The notes under the pieces were generated by a model. That model did not search any database. It was not told the origin of the DNA and was given only the letters and a program-made list of their open reading frames with translations. Below, in pieces: positions 54,990 through 64,000 of a stretch of 64,000 nt of DNA. The stretch is taken from the NCBI GenBank assembly GCA_945872365.1, contig CAMBZJ010000003.1, forward strand, positions 71,301 to 135,300, written 5' to 3'. Every line of letters starts with the position of its first letter. Positions within the stretch are counted from its first letter, which is position 1. Origin of the DNA: Klebsiella pneumoniae (GTDB taxonomy: Bacteria; Desulfobacterota; Binatia; UBA12015). The position numbers and the translations under genes were made by a program.

Positions 54990-56063
54990 TCAGCCGACCA
55001 CGAGGCGGTGGATGTCGTTGTAGAGGGCGAATCCCATGAGCGAGAGCAGCAGGAACATGCCGACCTGCTGCGCCATCTCGCGATAGCGGATTTCGAGCGG
55101 GTGCCCGAGCAGCTTCTCGATTCCCATGAACAGGAGGTGTCCGCCGTCGAGGATCGGGATCGGCAGCAGGTTCAGGACGCCGAGGTTGATGCTCAGGATC
55201 GCCATGAAGAAGAGCAGCGAGGACAGTCCCTGGTGCGCCTGCTCGCCGGCCATCTTCATGATCATGATCGGACCACCGAGATTCGAGGCGGGGACGATCG
55301 CCTGGAAGAGCTTCACCAGCGTCATGAACGTGAGCCAGGAGAGCTCGACGGTCTTGGCGAGGCCCTGCCAGATCGCCATGATCGGGTTACTGCGCTCGGT
55401 GACCACCTGTTCCGAGGGCCCGACGCCGATCACGTAGATGGGCATCGGCTCGCCGAAGATGGTCTTGCCCTCGGTGCGCTCCGGCTTGACCTGGACCTTG
55501 CGCTCGACGCCGTCGCGCTTGTAGGTGACTTCGACGTCGCGGCCGTCGCTCTCGCGGACCGCGGCCGAGAGGCTCTCCCAGCGATCGATCGCCTTGCCGT
55601 TGATGGCCGTGATCTCGTCACCGGTCACCAGCCCGGCGGCCGCCGCCGGCATTCCCTGCTTCACCTCGCCGATGCGGGAGGTCGCCACCGGCACCCCTGT
55701 CGCGAACAACAGGGAGAAGAGCAGTGCCGCGAAGAGCAGGTTGAACACTGGCCCGGCCGCGACGATCAGCGCCCTCGCCCAAAGCGGCTTCACGGCGAAG
55801 GAGTTCTCCTGGCTGGCCGTGGCAGGATCGGGCTCGCTGCCGTCGTCCTCCTGCCCGACCATCTTCACGTAGCCGCCGAGGGGGATCGCGGAGAGGGCGT
55901 ACTCGGTCTCCCCGATTGTCTTTTTGACCACCACCGGGCCGAAACCCAGCGAGAAACGCAGGACTCCGACGCCGACGCGCTTGGCCGCGAGGAAATGTCC
56001 CATCTCGTGGACGAAGATCAGCAATCCGAGGACGACGATGGCAGCAACGGTACTCATAAGCAT
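54990..56063 (-). CDS. rseP: Site-2 intramembrane zinc protease (RseP family)
   Basis: A 357-residue membrane protease releasing sigma factors by regulated cleavage. The zinc site is H-E-M-G-H-F near residue 19, and the second zinc aspartate is in N-L-L-P-I-P-I-L-D-G-G-H-L. One PDZ domain (about 120-200) replaces the tandem pair of E. coli. G-F-G-P and L-G-G-Y-V-K-M are typical. It lies next to cdsA with 28 bases between; the dxr gene that normally stands there is missing. Confidence 0.94.
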   Translation of the reverse strand: MLMSTVAAIVVLGLLIFVHEMGHFLAAKRVGVGVLRFSLGFGPVVVKKTIGETEYALSAIPLGGYVKMVGQEDDGSEPDPATASQENSFAVKPLWARALIVAAGPVFNLLFAALLFSLLFATGVPVATSRIGEVKQGMPAAAAGLVTGDEITAINGKAIDRWESLSAAVRESDGRDVEVTYKRDGVERKVQVKPERTEGKTIFGEPMPIYVIGVGPSEQVVTERSNPIMAIWQGLAKTVELSWLTFMTLVKLFQAIVPASNLGGPIMIMKMAGEQAHQGLSSLLFFMAILSINLGVLNLLPIPILDGGHLLFMGIEKLLGHPLEIRYREMAQQVGMFLLLSLMGFALYNDIHRLVVG

Positions 56064-56091
56064 GGCTTCAGGCTCCCCTTCCGGAGGGACT

Positions 56092-56895
56092 TCACGTCCA
56101 CAAGTCCAGACTTGCCTTAAGATAATACGCGAAGACCAGAGGCAGGACTAGACTGTCTGTGCGATCCAGCACCCCTCCATGTCCGGGGATGATCCACCCG
56201 GAGTCCTTTGTGCCATAAGCACGCTTCAGCATGCTTTCCACCAGGTCGCCGAGTTGGGCGAGAATCGCCACCAGAAGACCGAGGAGCCCGGCCGAGCGCA
56301 GGCCCAGGCCTGTGGGTGGCAACACCTTCATCACGAAGACCGCCGCCAGGACGGCCCCGAGCAGGGCACCCACGGCCCCCTCGACCGTCTTGTTCGGACT
56401 CACCCGCGGAAAGAGCTTGTGGCGGCCGCGGAAGCGCCCGGCGAAATACCCCCCGGTATCCGCGCCCATCGCGCAGGCGATCGTGAAGAAGACCCAACGC
56501 TCGCCCCCCGGCAGCAGCCGCAGGCTCACCACGTGGGGCAGCAGGAACCCGCCGTAGAGAGCCGCGAAAATGCCGTTGGCCAGGCGCGAGGCGGCGCCGG
56601 GCATGTCAGGGTCGGCCAGCGAGAGGATCATCCCCAGCCCGAGGACCAGGAGCAGCACCAGGCCCAGTGAATCGGGTCCCCGCACGATGACGGCGCAGGC
56701 AAAGGCGAGGCCGGCGAGGATGCACAGCGCCTGCCCCAGGCGGTGTCCGGGCAGGGCCATCGCCGCGAACTCGCCGAGTCCGACCGCGGTCATGGCGAGG
56801 ATGAAGCCCGAGAACACCCAGGCTGGACTTGCCAGGATGAGCCAGACGAGGGTCGGGATCGCAACCGCGGCGGTCGCGAGCCTAGTGCGCAGCAC
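56092..56895 (-). CDS. cdsA: Phosphatidate cytidylyltransferase
   Basis: A 267-residue membrane enzyme making CDP-diacylglycerol for phospholipids, the precursor used by pssA of this window. The C-terminal signature is intact: [25 protein letters not shown]. Eight helices fit. GTG at 56895 overlaps the uppS stop by 14 bases, so the two are translated together. Confidence 0.94.
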   Translation of the reverse strand: MLRTRLATAAVAIPTLVWLILASPAWVFSGFILAMTAVGLGEFAAMALPGHRLGQALCILAGLAFACAVIVRGPDSLGLVLLLVLGLGMILSLADPDMPGAASRLANGIFAALYGGFLLPHVVSLRLLPGGERWVFFTIACAMGADTGGYFAGRFRGRHKLFPRVSPNKTVEGAVGALLGAVLAAVFVMKVLPPTGLGLRSAGLLGLLVAILAQLGDLVESMLKRAYGTKDSGWIIPGHGGVLDRTDSLVLPLVFAYYLKASLDLWT

Positions 56896-57679
56896 GCAGC
56901 GGAGTCCCGTCCGCGGGCGCTTCGGGGAGGCCGCCGAAGCGGCGCTCGCGCGCCTGAAACTCGCGCAGCGCCTCGAGGAATTCCCGCTCGCGGAAGTCGG
57001 GCCAAAGGGTCTCGGTGATGTAGATCTCGGTGTAGGCGACCTGCCAGAGCAGGAAGTTGGAGAGCCGCACCTCGCCGCTCGTCCGGATCAGCAGGTCGGG
57101 ATCGGGAATCCCGGCGGTCCCGAGGCTCTGGGCGATCGTATCCTCGCCGATGTTCTCCGGATCGAGGTCGCCGCGCCTCACGCGCCGGGCGATGGCGCGC
57201 ATCGCTCCGACGATCTCCTCGCGCGCGCTGTAGGACAGGGCGAGGATGACCGTCAGGCCGTCGTTGTCCCTGGTCTTCTCGACGCTGTGGCGGAGCGCCT
57301 GCTGGACGTCGCGCGGCAGGCGGCGCGGGTTACCGATCACCATCAGCCGAACCCGATCCTTCATCATCCGGTCGAGTTCGGTCGTCAGGTAGTGCTTTAG
57401 CAGGCGCATGAGCCCGCTCACCTCGTCGGTCGGGCGGCTCCAGTTCTCCGAGGAGAAGGCGTAGAGCGAGAGGTAGCGGATGCCGAGCTTCCGCGAGAGC
57501 TGCACGATCGCCCGAACGGAGGTTTTCCCACGCCGGTGGCCGTGCAGCCGGTTCAGCCCCCGGCTCTGCGCCCAGCGACCGTTCCCGTCCATGATGATGG
57601 CCACGTGCTGGGGCAGACGCGCCGGGTCTATGCCCTGCGCCGCCAGATCGCGAATGGCCGGTTGCGCCGTCACCCTCAT
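56882..57679 (-). CDS. uppS: Undecaprenyl diphosphate synthase
   Basis: A 265-residue cis-prenyltransferase making the C55 lipid carrier for cell-wall synthesis. [13 protein letters not shown] near residue 28, G-H-R-x-[12 protein letters not shown] and [11 protein letters not shown] are the family motifs. I chose the ATG at 57679, preceded by GAGG five bases upstream, over the GTG two codons earlier. It overlaps cdsA and follows frr closely. Confidence 0.95.
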   Translation of the reverse strand: MRVTAQPAIRDLAAQGIDPARLPQHVAIIMDGNGRWAQSRGLNRLHGHRRGKTSVRAIVQLSRKLGIRYLSLYAFSSENWSRPTDEVSGLMRLLKHYLTTELDRMMKDRVRLMVIGNPRRLPRDVQQALRHSVEKTRDNDGLTVILALSYSAREEIVGAMRAIARRVRRGDLDPENIGEDTIAQSLGTAGIPDPDLLIRTSGEVRLSNFLLWQVAYTEIYITETLWPDFREREFLEALREFQARERRFGGLPEAPADGTPLRAAH

Positions 57680-57686
57680 CCCCACC

Positions 57687-58244
57687 TCACACGGTCATGA
57701 TCTCGTCTTCCTTGGCCTTCAGGATCTGCTCGACGCGCTCGATTCCCCCGTCGGTGAGGGTTTGCACCTTGTCGTGGCCGTGGCGATGGTCGTCCTCGCC
57801 GATCTCCTTGTCCTTCAGGAGTTCCTTCAGCATCTCGTTGGCGTCGCGGCGGTGATTGCGCATCGAGACCCGGTATTCCTCGCCGATCTTGCGGACGTGC
57901 TTCACGAGGTCGCGACGTCGCTCCTCGGTCAGCTCGGGGATCGGGATCCGGATGATCTTGCCGTCGTTCTGCGGGTTCAGTCCCAGGTCCGAGCCCTTGA
58001 TGGCCCGCTCGATCTCGCCCATCGCGCCCTTGTCATAGGGCGTGACGACGATCAGCCGGGGCTCGGGGACGTTCACCGACGAGAGTTGGTTCAGGTGAGT
58101 CCTCGCCCCGTAGTAGTCGACCATGATCCCGTCGAGCAGGGCCGCCGAGGCGCGCCCGGTGCGCAACTTGGCGAGATCCTTCTTGAGGCGACCCGTGGTC
58201 TCCTCGATCTCCCGCTTGAGTTCCCCAAGTACGTCCTCGATCAC
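57687..58244 (-). CDS. frr: Ribosome-recycling factor
   Basis: A 185-residue factor that, with EF-G, splits the ribosome after termination. It has the three-helix bundle pattern, with L-x-K-L-R-T-G-R-A and [13 protein letters not shown]. The length is usual. GTG at 58244 overlaps the pyrH stop (GTGA). Confidence 0.96.
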   Translation of the reverse strand: MIEDVLGELKREIEETTGRLKKDLAKLRTGRASAALLDGIMVDYYGARTHLNQLSSVNVPEPRLIVVTPYDKGAMGEIERAIKGSDLGLNPQNDGKIIRIPIPELTEERRRDLVKHVRKIGEEYRVSMRNHRRDANEMLKELLKDKEIGEDDHRHGHDKVQTLTDGGIERVEQILKAKEDEIMTV

Positions 58245-58969
58245 GAGGCGCCCCCCCGGACCAGCGTCCCGATCGGCTCGCCGAACATGACTCGCTTCAG
58301 GTTGCCGGGCTCCAGGAAGTTGAAGACCAGGACCGGCAGGTGGTTGTCCATGCAGAGCGAGATGGCGGTCGAATCCATCACTCCAAGCTTCTGGCTCAGG
58401 ACGTCCAGGTACGTCAACTCCGTGTAACGACGCGCCCCGGGGTTCTTGACCGGATCAGAGTCGTAGATGCCGTCCACCTTGGTCGCCTTCACGAGGATCG
58501 CGGCTCCGATCTCCACCGCGCGCAGGCTCGCCGCGGTGTCGGTCGTGAAGAACGGATTACCGGTTCCCGCGGCAAAGATCACGATCCGGCCCTTCTCCAG
58601 ATGACGCGTCGCGCGACGCCGGATGTAGGGCTCGGCGACCTCCTTCATCTCGAGTGCGGAGAGCACCCGGGTCTGGATGCCGGCGGCCTCGACGGCCGCC
58701 TGGAGGGCGAGTGCGTTGAGCATGGTTGCGAGCATGCCCATGTAGTCGGCGGTCGCCCGCTCGATGCCGTGCGTCGCCCCCGAGAGGCCCCGGAAGATGT
58801 TGCCGCCGCCGATCACGATGGCCAACTCCCCGCCGAGGGCGTGGACCTCGCTGATCTCGCGCGCGAAGGTGCGCAGGATCGCGTCGTCGATGCCGTAGCC
58901 GGAGGGGCCCGCGAGGGCCTCGCCGCTTATCTTCAGGAGAACCCGGCGGTACGCGAGACCTTCCGCCAC
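58241..58969 (-). CDS. pyrH: UMP kinase
   Basis: A 242-residue hexameric enzyme converting UMP to [14 protein letters not shown], then [34 protein letters not shown] and K-V-D-G-I-Y are diagnostic. GTG at 58969 begins 18 bases after tsf. The pyrH-frr pair overlaps by four bases. Confidence 0.96.
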   Translation of the reverse strand: MAEGLAYRRVLLKISGEALAGPSGYGIDDAILRTFAREISEVHALGGELAIVIGGGNIFRGLSGATHGIERATADYMGMLATMLNALALQAAVEAAGIQTRVLSALEMKEVAEPYIRRRATRHLEKGRIVIFAAGTGNPFFTTDTAASLRAVEIGAAILVKATKVDGIYDSDPVKNPGARRYTELTYLDVLSQKLGVMDSTAISLCMDNHLPVLVFNFLEPGNLKRVMFGEPIGTLVRGGAS

Positions 58970-58986
58970 GGCAGCCCCCCGTCCCG

Positions 58987-59889
58987 TCAGGCCTCGCCCG
59001 ACGACTCGCCGAGTTGGAGGCGGACGAAGCGGACGAGTTCGATCGGCGCACCGATCTTCTTGGCCTTTTCCGCGACGAGCTTGCCCACGGTGAGCTGCGA
59101 ATCGCGAATGTACTCCTGCTCGACGAGGCAGAAATCGGAGAAGAACTTCTCGATCTTGCCGTCGATGATCTTCTCGACGACCTGCGGTGGCTTGCCCGAC
59201 TGGGCCGCTTGGATGCGGTAGATCTCGCGCTCGCGCGCGATCTCTTCCGCGGCGACCTCCTCGCGACGGGCGCAGCGCGGATTCGTCGCCGCGACCTGCA
59301 TCGCGACGTCGCGCAGCAGAACCGACACCTCCTCGGCCGCCGCGCCGGTCGCCGCGGTCTTCGCCTCGACCAGTACGCCGATCTTGCCGCCGGCATGGAC
59401 GTAGGTCCCGACGAGTCCCTGGCCCGGTGCGCAAGCGAGGCGTGCGACACGCCGCGCCACGATACTCTCCCCCATCGAGGCGATGCTCTCGGCGATGGCG
59501 TCCGCCACGCTCTTACCCGAGGCGAGCTTCGCAGCGTCGAGGTCAGCCTCGGCCGCCGCCCGCACGCCATCGACCGCGGAGTTCCCGGAGAGCGTGTCGA
59601 GCACCGACCGGGCGAGTTCCTGAAAGGGCTCGGTCTTGGCGACGAAGTCGGTCTCGCAATTGAGCTCGAGCAGCAGGCCCTCGGAGGGCGAAACGAGTCT
59701 GGAGGCGACCATGCCCTCCGCGGCGACCTTCCCCGCGCGCTTGGCAGCGGTGGCGAGGCCCTTCTCGCGGAGGTGCTTGATCGCGCCCTCCATTTCCCCG
59801 CCGGAGGCGGCGAGTGCGGTCTTGCAATCCATCATCCCCGCGCCCGTCTTCTCGCGCAGGGTCTTCACTTGGGCTGCCGTGATCTCCAC
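58987..59889 (-). CDS. tsf: Elongation factor Ts
   Basis: A 300-residue nucleotide-exchange factor for EF-Tu. The UBA-like start has [13 protein letters not shown] and A-L; the contact motif N-C-E-T-D-F-V-A-K follows about residue 78. Two core subdomains fit. It lies 138 bases after rpsB in the conserved rpsB-tsf order. Confidence 0.97.
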   Translation of the reverse strand: MEITAAQVKTLREKTGAGMMDCKTALAASGGEMEGAIKHLREKGLATAAKRAGKVAAEGMVASRLVSPSEGLLLELNCETDFVAKTEPFQELARSVLDTLSGNSAVDGVRAAAEADLDAAKLASGKSVADAIAESIASMGESIVARRVARLACAPGQGLVGTYVHAGGKIGVLVEAKTAATGAAAEEVSVLLRDVAMQVAATNPRCARREEVAAEEIAREREIYRIQAAQSGKPPQVVEKIIDGKIEKFFSDFCLVEQEYIRDSQLTVGKLVAEKAKKIGAPIELVRFVRLQLGESSGEA

Positions 59890-60027
59890 TGGGCCTCGAC
59901 CTTCGTGCTTGGAGACGGCGTGCCGCAGGGGCTCGCCGTCATCGTTCCTAGCGTTCGCGCCGTCCCGACCGGCCGCTGTTTCAGCGACCGCCGCGCGCGG
60001 TGATGATTTGCCGGTCGCCGGGGGCCT

Positions 60028-60810
<783 letters not shown>

Positions 60811-60822
60811 GATGACTCCCTG

Positions 60823-60882
60823 TTCGGATCGGGGCGACGCGGGAACCCGGCCCGGGAGGGCCGGCACGGTGCACGATCCGAA
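60823..60882 (-). promoter_or_regulatory. Structured rpsB leader
   Basis: TTCGGATCG (60823-60831) and CGATCCGAA (60874-60882) are perfect nine-base arms. Between them CCGGCCC and GGGCCGG form a second seven-base stem (60847-60864). The outer stem ends just before the ribosome-binding site of rpsB. Such leaders upstream of rpsB are known targets of S2 autoregulation in other bacteria, but I cannot match a specific family. Confidence 0.5.
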
Positions 60883-61000
60883 GGGGCTACCAGAGGCCCC
60901 CCGGGGGCGCAACGAATCCGCCAATGCAGCCGTCCGACGGACCTGGCGGCAAGCCGATGCCGGGCGCGCGCCCCGGCCCGACGGTCCGGCTCGCCCCCTC

Positions 61001-62428
61001 CTAATGGCTCATCGAGGAGATGAAGTCGGCATTGGTCGGCGACTGCCCGAGCTTGTCGAGGAGGAACTCCATCGCCTCGACGGGATTCAGCTGCGAGAGC
61101 AGCCGGCGCAGGATGACCGTCCGGTTCAGGGTCTCGCGCGACAGGAGGAGTTCCTCCTTGCGGGTGCCGGAGCGGTTGATGTCGATCGCCGGGAAAGTGC
61201 GCTTGTCGATCAGTCGGCGGTCGAGGTGGACCTCGAGGTTCCCGGTCCCCTTGAACTCCTCGAAGATGACCTCGTCCATGCGACTGCCGGTGTCGATGAG
61301 CGCCGTGCCGATGATGGTCAGCGAACCGCCGTCCTCGATGTTGCGCGCCGCCCCGAAGAACTTCTTGGGCTTGTGAAGCGCATTCGAGTCGACGCCGCCG
61401 GAGAGGATCTTGCCCGAGGGCGGCACCACCGTGTTGTAGGCGCGCGCGAGGCGGGTGATCGAGTCGAGCAGGACGACGACGTCCTTGCCGTGCTCGACGA
61501 GGCGCTTCGCCTTCTCGATCACCATCTCGGCGACCTGCACGTGGCGTGTAGGCGGTTCGTCGAAGGTCGAACTCACGACCTCGCCCTTCACCGAGCGCTG
61601 CATGTCGGTCACCTCCTCGGGCCGCTCGTCGACGAGCAGCACGATGAGGATCACGTCGGGATGGTTGCGCGTGATGCCGTGCGCGATGTTCTGCAGCATG
61701 ACGGTCTTGCCGGTGCGCGGCGGCGCCACGATGAGGCCTCGCTGGCCCTTCCCGATCGGCGTCATCAGGTCGAGAACCCGAGTGGTCGGCTCCTCGGCGC
61801 TGTGCTCGAGCACGAGGTGTTCGTCGGGGTAGAGGGGCGTCAGGTTGTCGAAGAGGATCTTCTCGCGCGCGCGGTCGGGCTCCTCGTAGTTGATCTGCGA
61901 GACGCGGAGCAGAGCGAAGTAGCGCTCGCCCTCCTTGGGCGGGCGGATCTGACCGGCGACGACGTCGCCGGTCCGGAGGTGGAAGCGCTTCACCTGCGCC
62001 GGGGAGATGTAGATGTCGTCGGGCCCGGGCAGGTAGTTGTAGTCCGGCGCCCGCAGGAACCCGAAGCCGTCGGCCAGGATCTCGAGCACGCCCTCGGCAA
62101 AGATGGATCCGGAGCGCGCCGTCTGCGCCTGGAGGATGCCGAAGATCAGTTCCTGCTTGCGCATGGTCGAGGCGCCCTCGACGTGAAACTCGCGTGCCAT
62201 CTGGGCCAGTTCGTGGATCTGCTTGCGCTTCATCTCCTTGAGGTCGACCGGCGGGACCGACGACGAGAGCGCGACCTCCTCCTCCACCTCCTCGTCGACC
62301 GAGGGCAGCCCCTCGTGCCCGGGCGCGGGCTGGGCGGCGACCTCGCGCTCCTCGTCGCGGACGCGCGGCTTCGACGCCGCCTTCTCGCGAGGAGCCTTCT
62401 GCGCTGCGGCGGATTCGCGTGCTGTCAT
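61001..62428 (-). CDS. rho: Transcription termination factor Rho
   Basis: A 475-residue hexameric RNA helicase. The N-terminus has a 55-residue low-complexity extension, followed by the Rho N domain and the RNA-binding strand (G-F-G-F-L-R). Walker A is P-P-R-T-G-K-T, Walker [11 protein letters not shown], the Q-loop region [11 protein letters not shown], and R-T-F-P-A-I-D is present. The GC-rich genome with hairpins lacking T runs fits a strong use of Rho. It is separated from rpsB by about 190 bases. Confidence 0.96.
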   Translation of the reverse strand: MTARESAAAQKAPREKAASKPRVRDEEREVAAQPAPGHEGLPSVDEEVEEEVALSSSVPPVDLKEMKRKQIHELAQMAREFHVEGASTMRKQELIFGILQAQTARSGSIFAEGVLEILADGFGFLRAPDYNYLPGPDDIYISPAQVKRFHLRTGDVVAGQIRPPKEGERYFALLRVSQINYEEPDRAREKILFDNLTPLYPDEHLVLEHSAEEPTTRVLDLMTPIGKGQRGLIVAPPRTGKTVMLQNIAHGITRNHPDVILIVLLVDERPEEVTDMQRSVKGEVVSSTFDEPPTRHVQVAEMVIEKAKRLVEHGKDVVVLLDSITRLARAYNTVVPPSGKILSGGVDSNALHKPKKFFGAARNIEDGGSLTIIGTALIDTGSRMDEVIFEEFKGTGNLEVHLDRRLIDKRTFPAIDINRSGTRKEELLLSRETLNRTVILRRLLSQLNPVEAMEFLLDKLGQSPTNADFISSMSH

Positions 62429-62591
62429 GGGAACCCCTGTTGGAAAGGCGGACCGGAGCAGTCGGAGGGTTGCGCGTGCGTCGGGCGAACCGGGTGAAAC
62501 GGGATTGCCGTCGCCGGGGGAGGCTCGCGTCTGCCTAGAGCAACGCGGCGGGGGGAGTCAATAGGAGAGTCTCGAATCGAACGACCGCCCC

Positions 62592-63587
62592 TCAGGCGCG
62601 GCGCTGCGGAGCTGCGCGCAATTCCCCCAACAAGCCGGCCATGTCCGGAGGCAGCGGTGCTGCGAACTCGATCCAGCGCCCGTCGCCGGGATGGCGCAGG
62701 CGCAGGCGGGCTGCGTGCAGGGCCTGGCGCGGGAAGTCGTCGAGCAGCCGACGCTCCCCGGCCGGCGGACCGTGCGATTCGCCCGCGTAGAGCGAGTCGC
62801 CGACGAGCGGGTGACCGATGCTCGCGAGGTGTACGCGGACCTGATGGGTGCGGCCGGTGTGCGGCGTCGCCAGGACGAGTGCGGCCACCGGCAGCTGCCC
62901 GAAGCGTTCGACCACCCGGAAACCGGTGCGCGCCTCGCGACGCTGGCCGACCCGCGCCTGCATGCGATGGCGCGCGACCGGGTCGCGCCCGATCGCGAGG
63001 TCGATCTCGCCCTCGTCATCGCGCGGGGCGCCGCGCACGATCGCGAGGTAGGTCTTCGCGACTGTGCGTGCGGCGAACTGGCGCGCGAGGGCATGCAGCG
63101 CAAGCGGCGTCTTTGCGACGACCATCACGCCGGTCGTGTCCTTGTCCAGCCGGTGCACGATCCCCGGACGCTGCGGATCGGGCCACTCGCCGCGCATCGA
63201 CCAGCGGTAGAGCAGTGCAGCAACCAGCGTGCCCCGCCGCGTGCCGGGTGCAGGATGCGACGCCATTCCCGCGGGCTTGTCGACGACGACGATGCTCTCG
63301 TCCTCGTAGAGCACGTCGAGGTCGATCGCCTCGGGCTCGACCCCCGAGGGCTCCTCGGCGGGCAGCACGACGGCGATCGTCTCGCCTGGCGACACGGCGA
63401 AGCTCGCCTTGCGCACGACACCGTCCACCCGGACGAGGTTCGCCCGCACCAGCGCCGCAACCCGCGAGCGCGTCGGGAGGAATCCGCGCGACGCGAGCAG
63501 CCGGTCGAGGCGCATGCCAGCCTCGTCGGGGCGGACTTCGGTGCGAAGTTCCTCCGCCGGTTTCGCGGCGCTCCGCCCGTCGCTCAC
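62592..63587 (-). CDS. rluD: Large-subunit pseudouridine synthase, RluD/RluA type
   Basis: A 331-residue enzyme modifying 23S rRNA. An N-terminal S4 domain (R-L-D-R-L-L-A-S-R; R-V-D-G-V-V) precedes the catalytic part, where H-R-L-D-K-D-T-T-G carries the catalytic aspartate. H-T-G-R-T-H-Q-V-R-V-H-L-A is the second signature, and P-L-V-G-D-S-L-Y follows. The exact target uridines are not clear from the sequence. GTG at 63587 overlaps the ribF stop as GTGA. Confidence 0.9.
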   Translation of the reverse strand: MSDGRSAAKPAEELRTEVRPDEAGMRLDRLLASRGFLPTRSRVAALVRANLVRVDGVVRKASFAVSPGETIAVVLPAEEPSGVEPEAIDLDVLYEDESIVVVDKPAGMASHPAPGTRRGTLVAALLYRWSMRGEWPDPQRPGIVHRLDKDTTGVMVVAKTPLALHALARQFAARTVAKTYLAIVRGAPRDDEGEIDLAIGRDPVARHRMQARVGQRREARTGFRVVERFGQLPVAALVLATPHTGRTHQVRVHLASIGHPLVGDSLYAGESHGPPAGERRLLDDFPRQALHAARLRLRHPGDGRWIEFAAPLPPDMAGLLGELRAAPQRRA

Positions 63588-64000
63588 CGCGCGGCGCCGA
63601 GCCGGCTTCGCGCCTCGGCCGCGTCGGCGCGGATCCGGGCGACGAGCTCCTCGACCGAGCCGAACTTGGTCTCGCCGCGCAGGCGCTCGACGAGTGCGAC
63701 CTCGATGCGGTGGCCGTAGATGTCCCCGTCGAAGTCGAAGAGGTGCGTCTCGAGACGCCGGGCGTTCGCGCCGAAGGTCGGGTTCGAGCCCAGGTTGGCC
63801 ACCCCCGGACGCAGCGGCGGCTCTCCGTCGAGACCGACGCGCACCGCGTAGACGCCGTCGGGTGGCAGCAGACCGCCCCTCGGCAGCAGGTTCGCGGTCG
63901 GAAAGCCGATCCGGGCGCCGCGGTGGTCGCCATGTCGGACGAGACCCAGCAGCGAATGCGGTCGTCCGAGCAGGCGGTTCGCTCCCGCGACGTCACCGGC
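63584..64000 (-). CDS. ribF: Riboflavin kinase/FAD synthetase, C-terminal part (cut by window end)
   Basis: The 5' end lies beyond base 64000; 138 codons are visible. They match the riboflavin-kinase domain of RibF: A-G-D-V at the start, L-L-G-R-P-H-S-L-L-G-L-V, H-G-D-H-R-G-A-R-I-G-F-P-T-A-N-L with the substrate threonine and asparagine, and N-P-T-F-G and E-T-H-L-F-D-F-D-G-D-I-Y. The FMN adenylyltransferase part would be upstream. The stop codon overlaps the rluD start, so the two are coupled. Confidence 0.92.
   Translation of the reverse strand, partial: AGDVAGANRLLGRPHSLLGLVRHGDHRGARIGFPTANLLPRGGLLPPDGVYAVRVGLDGEPPLRPGVANLGSNPTFGANARRLETHLFDFDGDIYGHRIEVALVERLRGETKFGSVEELVARIRADAAEARSRLGAAR

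Overview
The window looks like chromosomal DNA of an aerobic, very GC-rich bacterium (about 70% GC by eye), most likely from a deltaproteobacterial-type lineage such as Myxococcota, Binatota or a relative. The main pointers are the order ilvN-ilvC-psd-pssA with leuA-leuB nearby, the ribosomal and lipid block rpsB-tsf-pyrH-frr-uppS-cdsA-rseP, rpsU-dnaG, and a DUF1302-type outer-membrane protein. GTG and TTG starts are frequent, and many genes overlap by 1 to 14 bases, so translational coupling is the rule. The exact phylum cannot be fixed from the sequence alone.

Region by region. 1-3.0 kb holds RNase P RNA, a zinc-ribbon coiled-coil protein and an acyl-CoA dehydrogenase. 3.07-8.49 kb is a tightly coupled six-gene operon on the minus strand: PqqD-like protein, HPr-kinase-like protein, two family-2 glycosyltransferases, a nucleotidyltransferase and a beta-propeller-like protein. 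8.7-14.34 kb is an island of surface-sugar genes downstream of dnaG. It contains a glycosyltransferase, a methyltransferase, a frameshifted acyltransferase and two truncated genes, and it is punctuated by two CAU-anticodon tRNA copies, each beside a remnant of the 3' end of dnaG. 14.39-16.5 kb is dnaG and rpsU, ended by a hairpin terminator; rpoD, often next, is absent.

16.6-21.0 kb carries a glycerophosphodiesterase and the coupled set prmA-rsmE-RDD protein-gshB. 21.06-28.7 kb carries tRNA-Phe, a small lipoprotein, a TetR regulator fused to a double hot-dog domain, a class A PBP with a degenerate transpeptidase site, an outer-membrane protein, an isochorismatase-fold protein without the usual active site, and a small hypothetical. 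28.9-40 kb is mainly amino-acid and cofactor metabolism (thrC, a trans-sulfuration enzyme, nadE, ctaA, truA, an Usg-like ASADH paralogue, leuB, leuA). 40-48.9 kb is respiratory: a cupredoxin-like protein, ctaB, an ABC exporter, a SCO protein and, convergently, cytochrome c oxidase subunits II-I-III-IV. 48.9-53.7 kb has a DUF547/radical-SAM fusion and pssA-psd-ilvC-ilvN. 53.8-64 kb is housekeeping: DUF465, tsaB, rseP, cdsA, uppS, frr, pyrH, tsf, rpsB, rho, an rluD-type synthase and the 3' part of ribF.

The candidates for undescribed biology are the PqqD/kinase/nucleotidyltransferase operon, the layered dnaG-tail/tRNA island, the TetR-hot-dog fusion with substituted catalytic residues, the DUF547-radical-SAM fusion, and the PBP with all three transpeptidase motifs lost.
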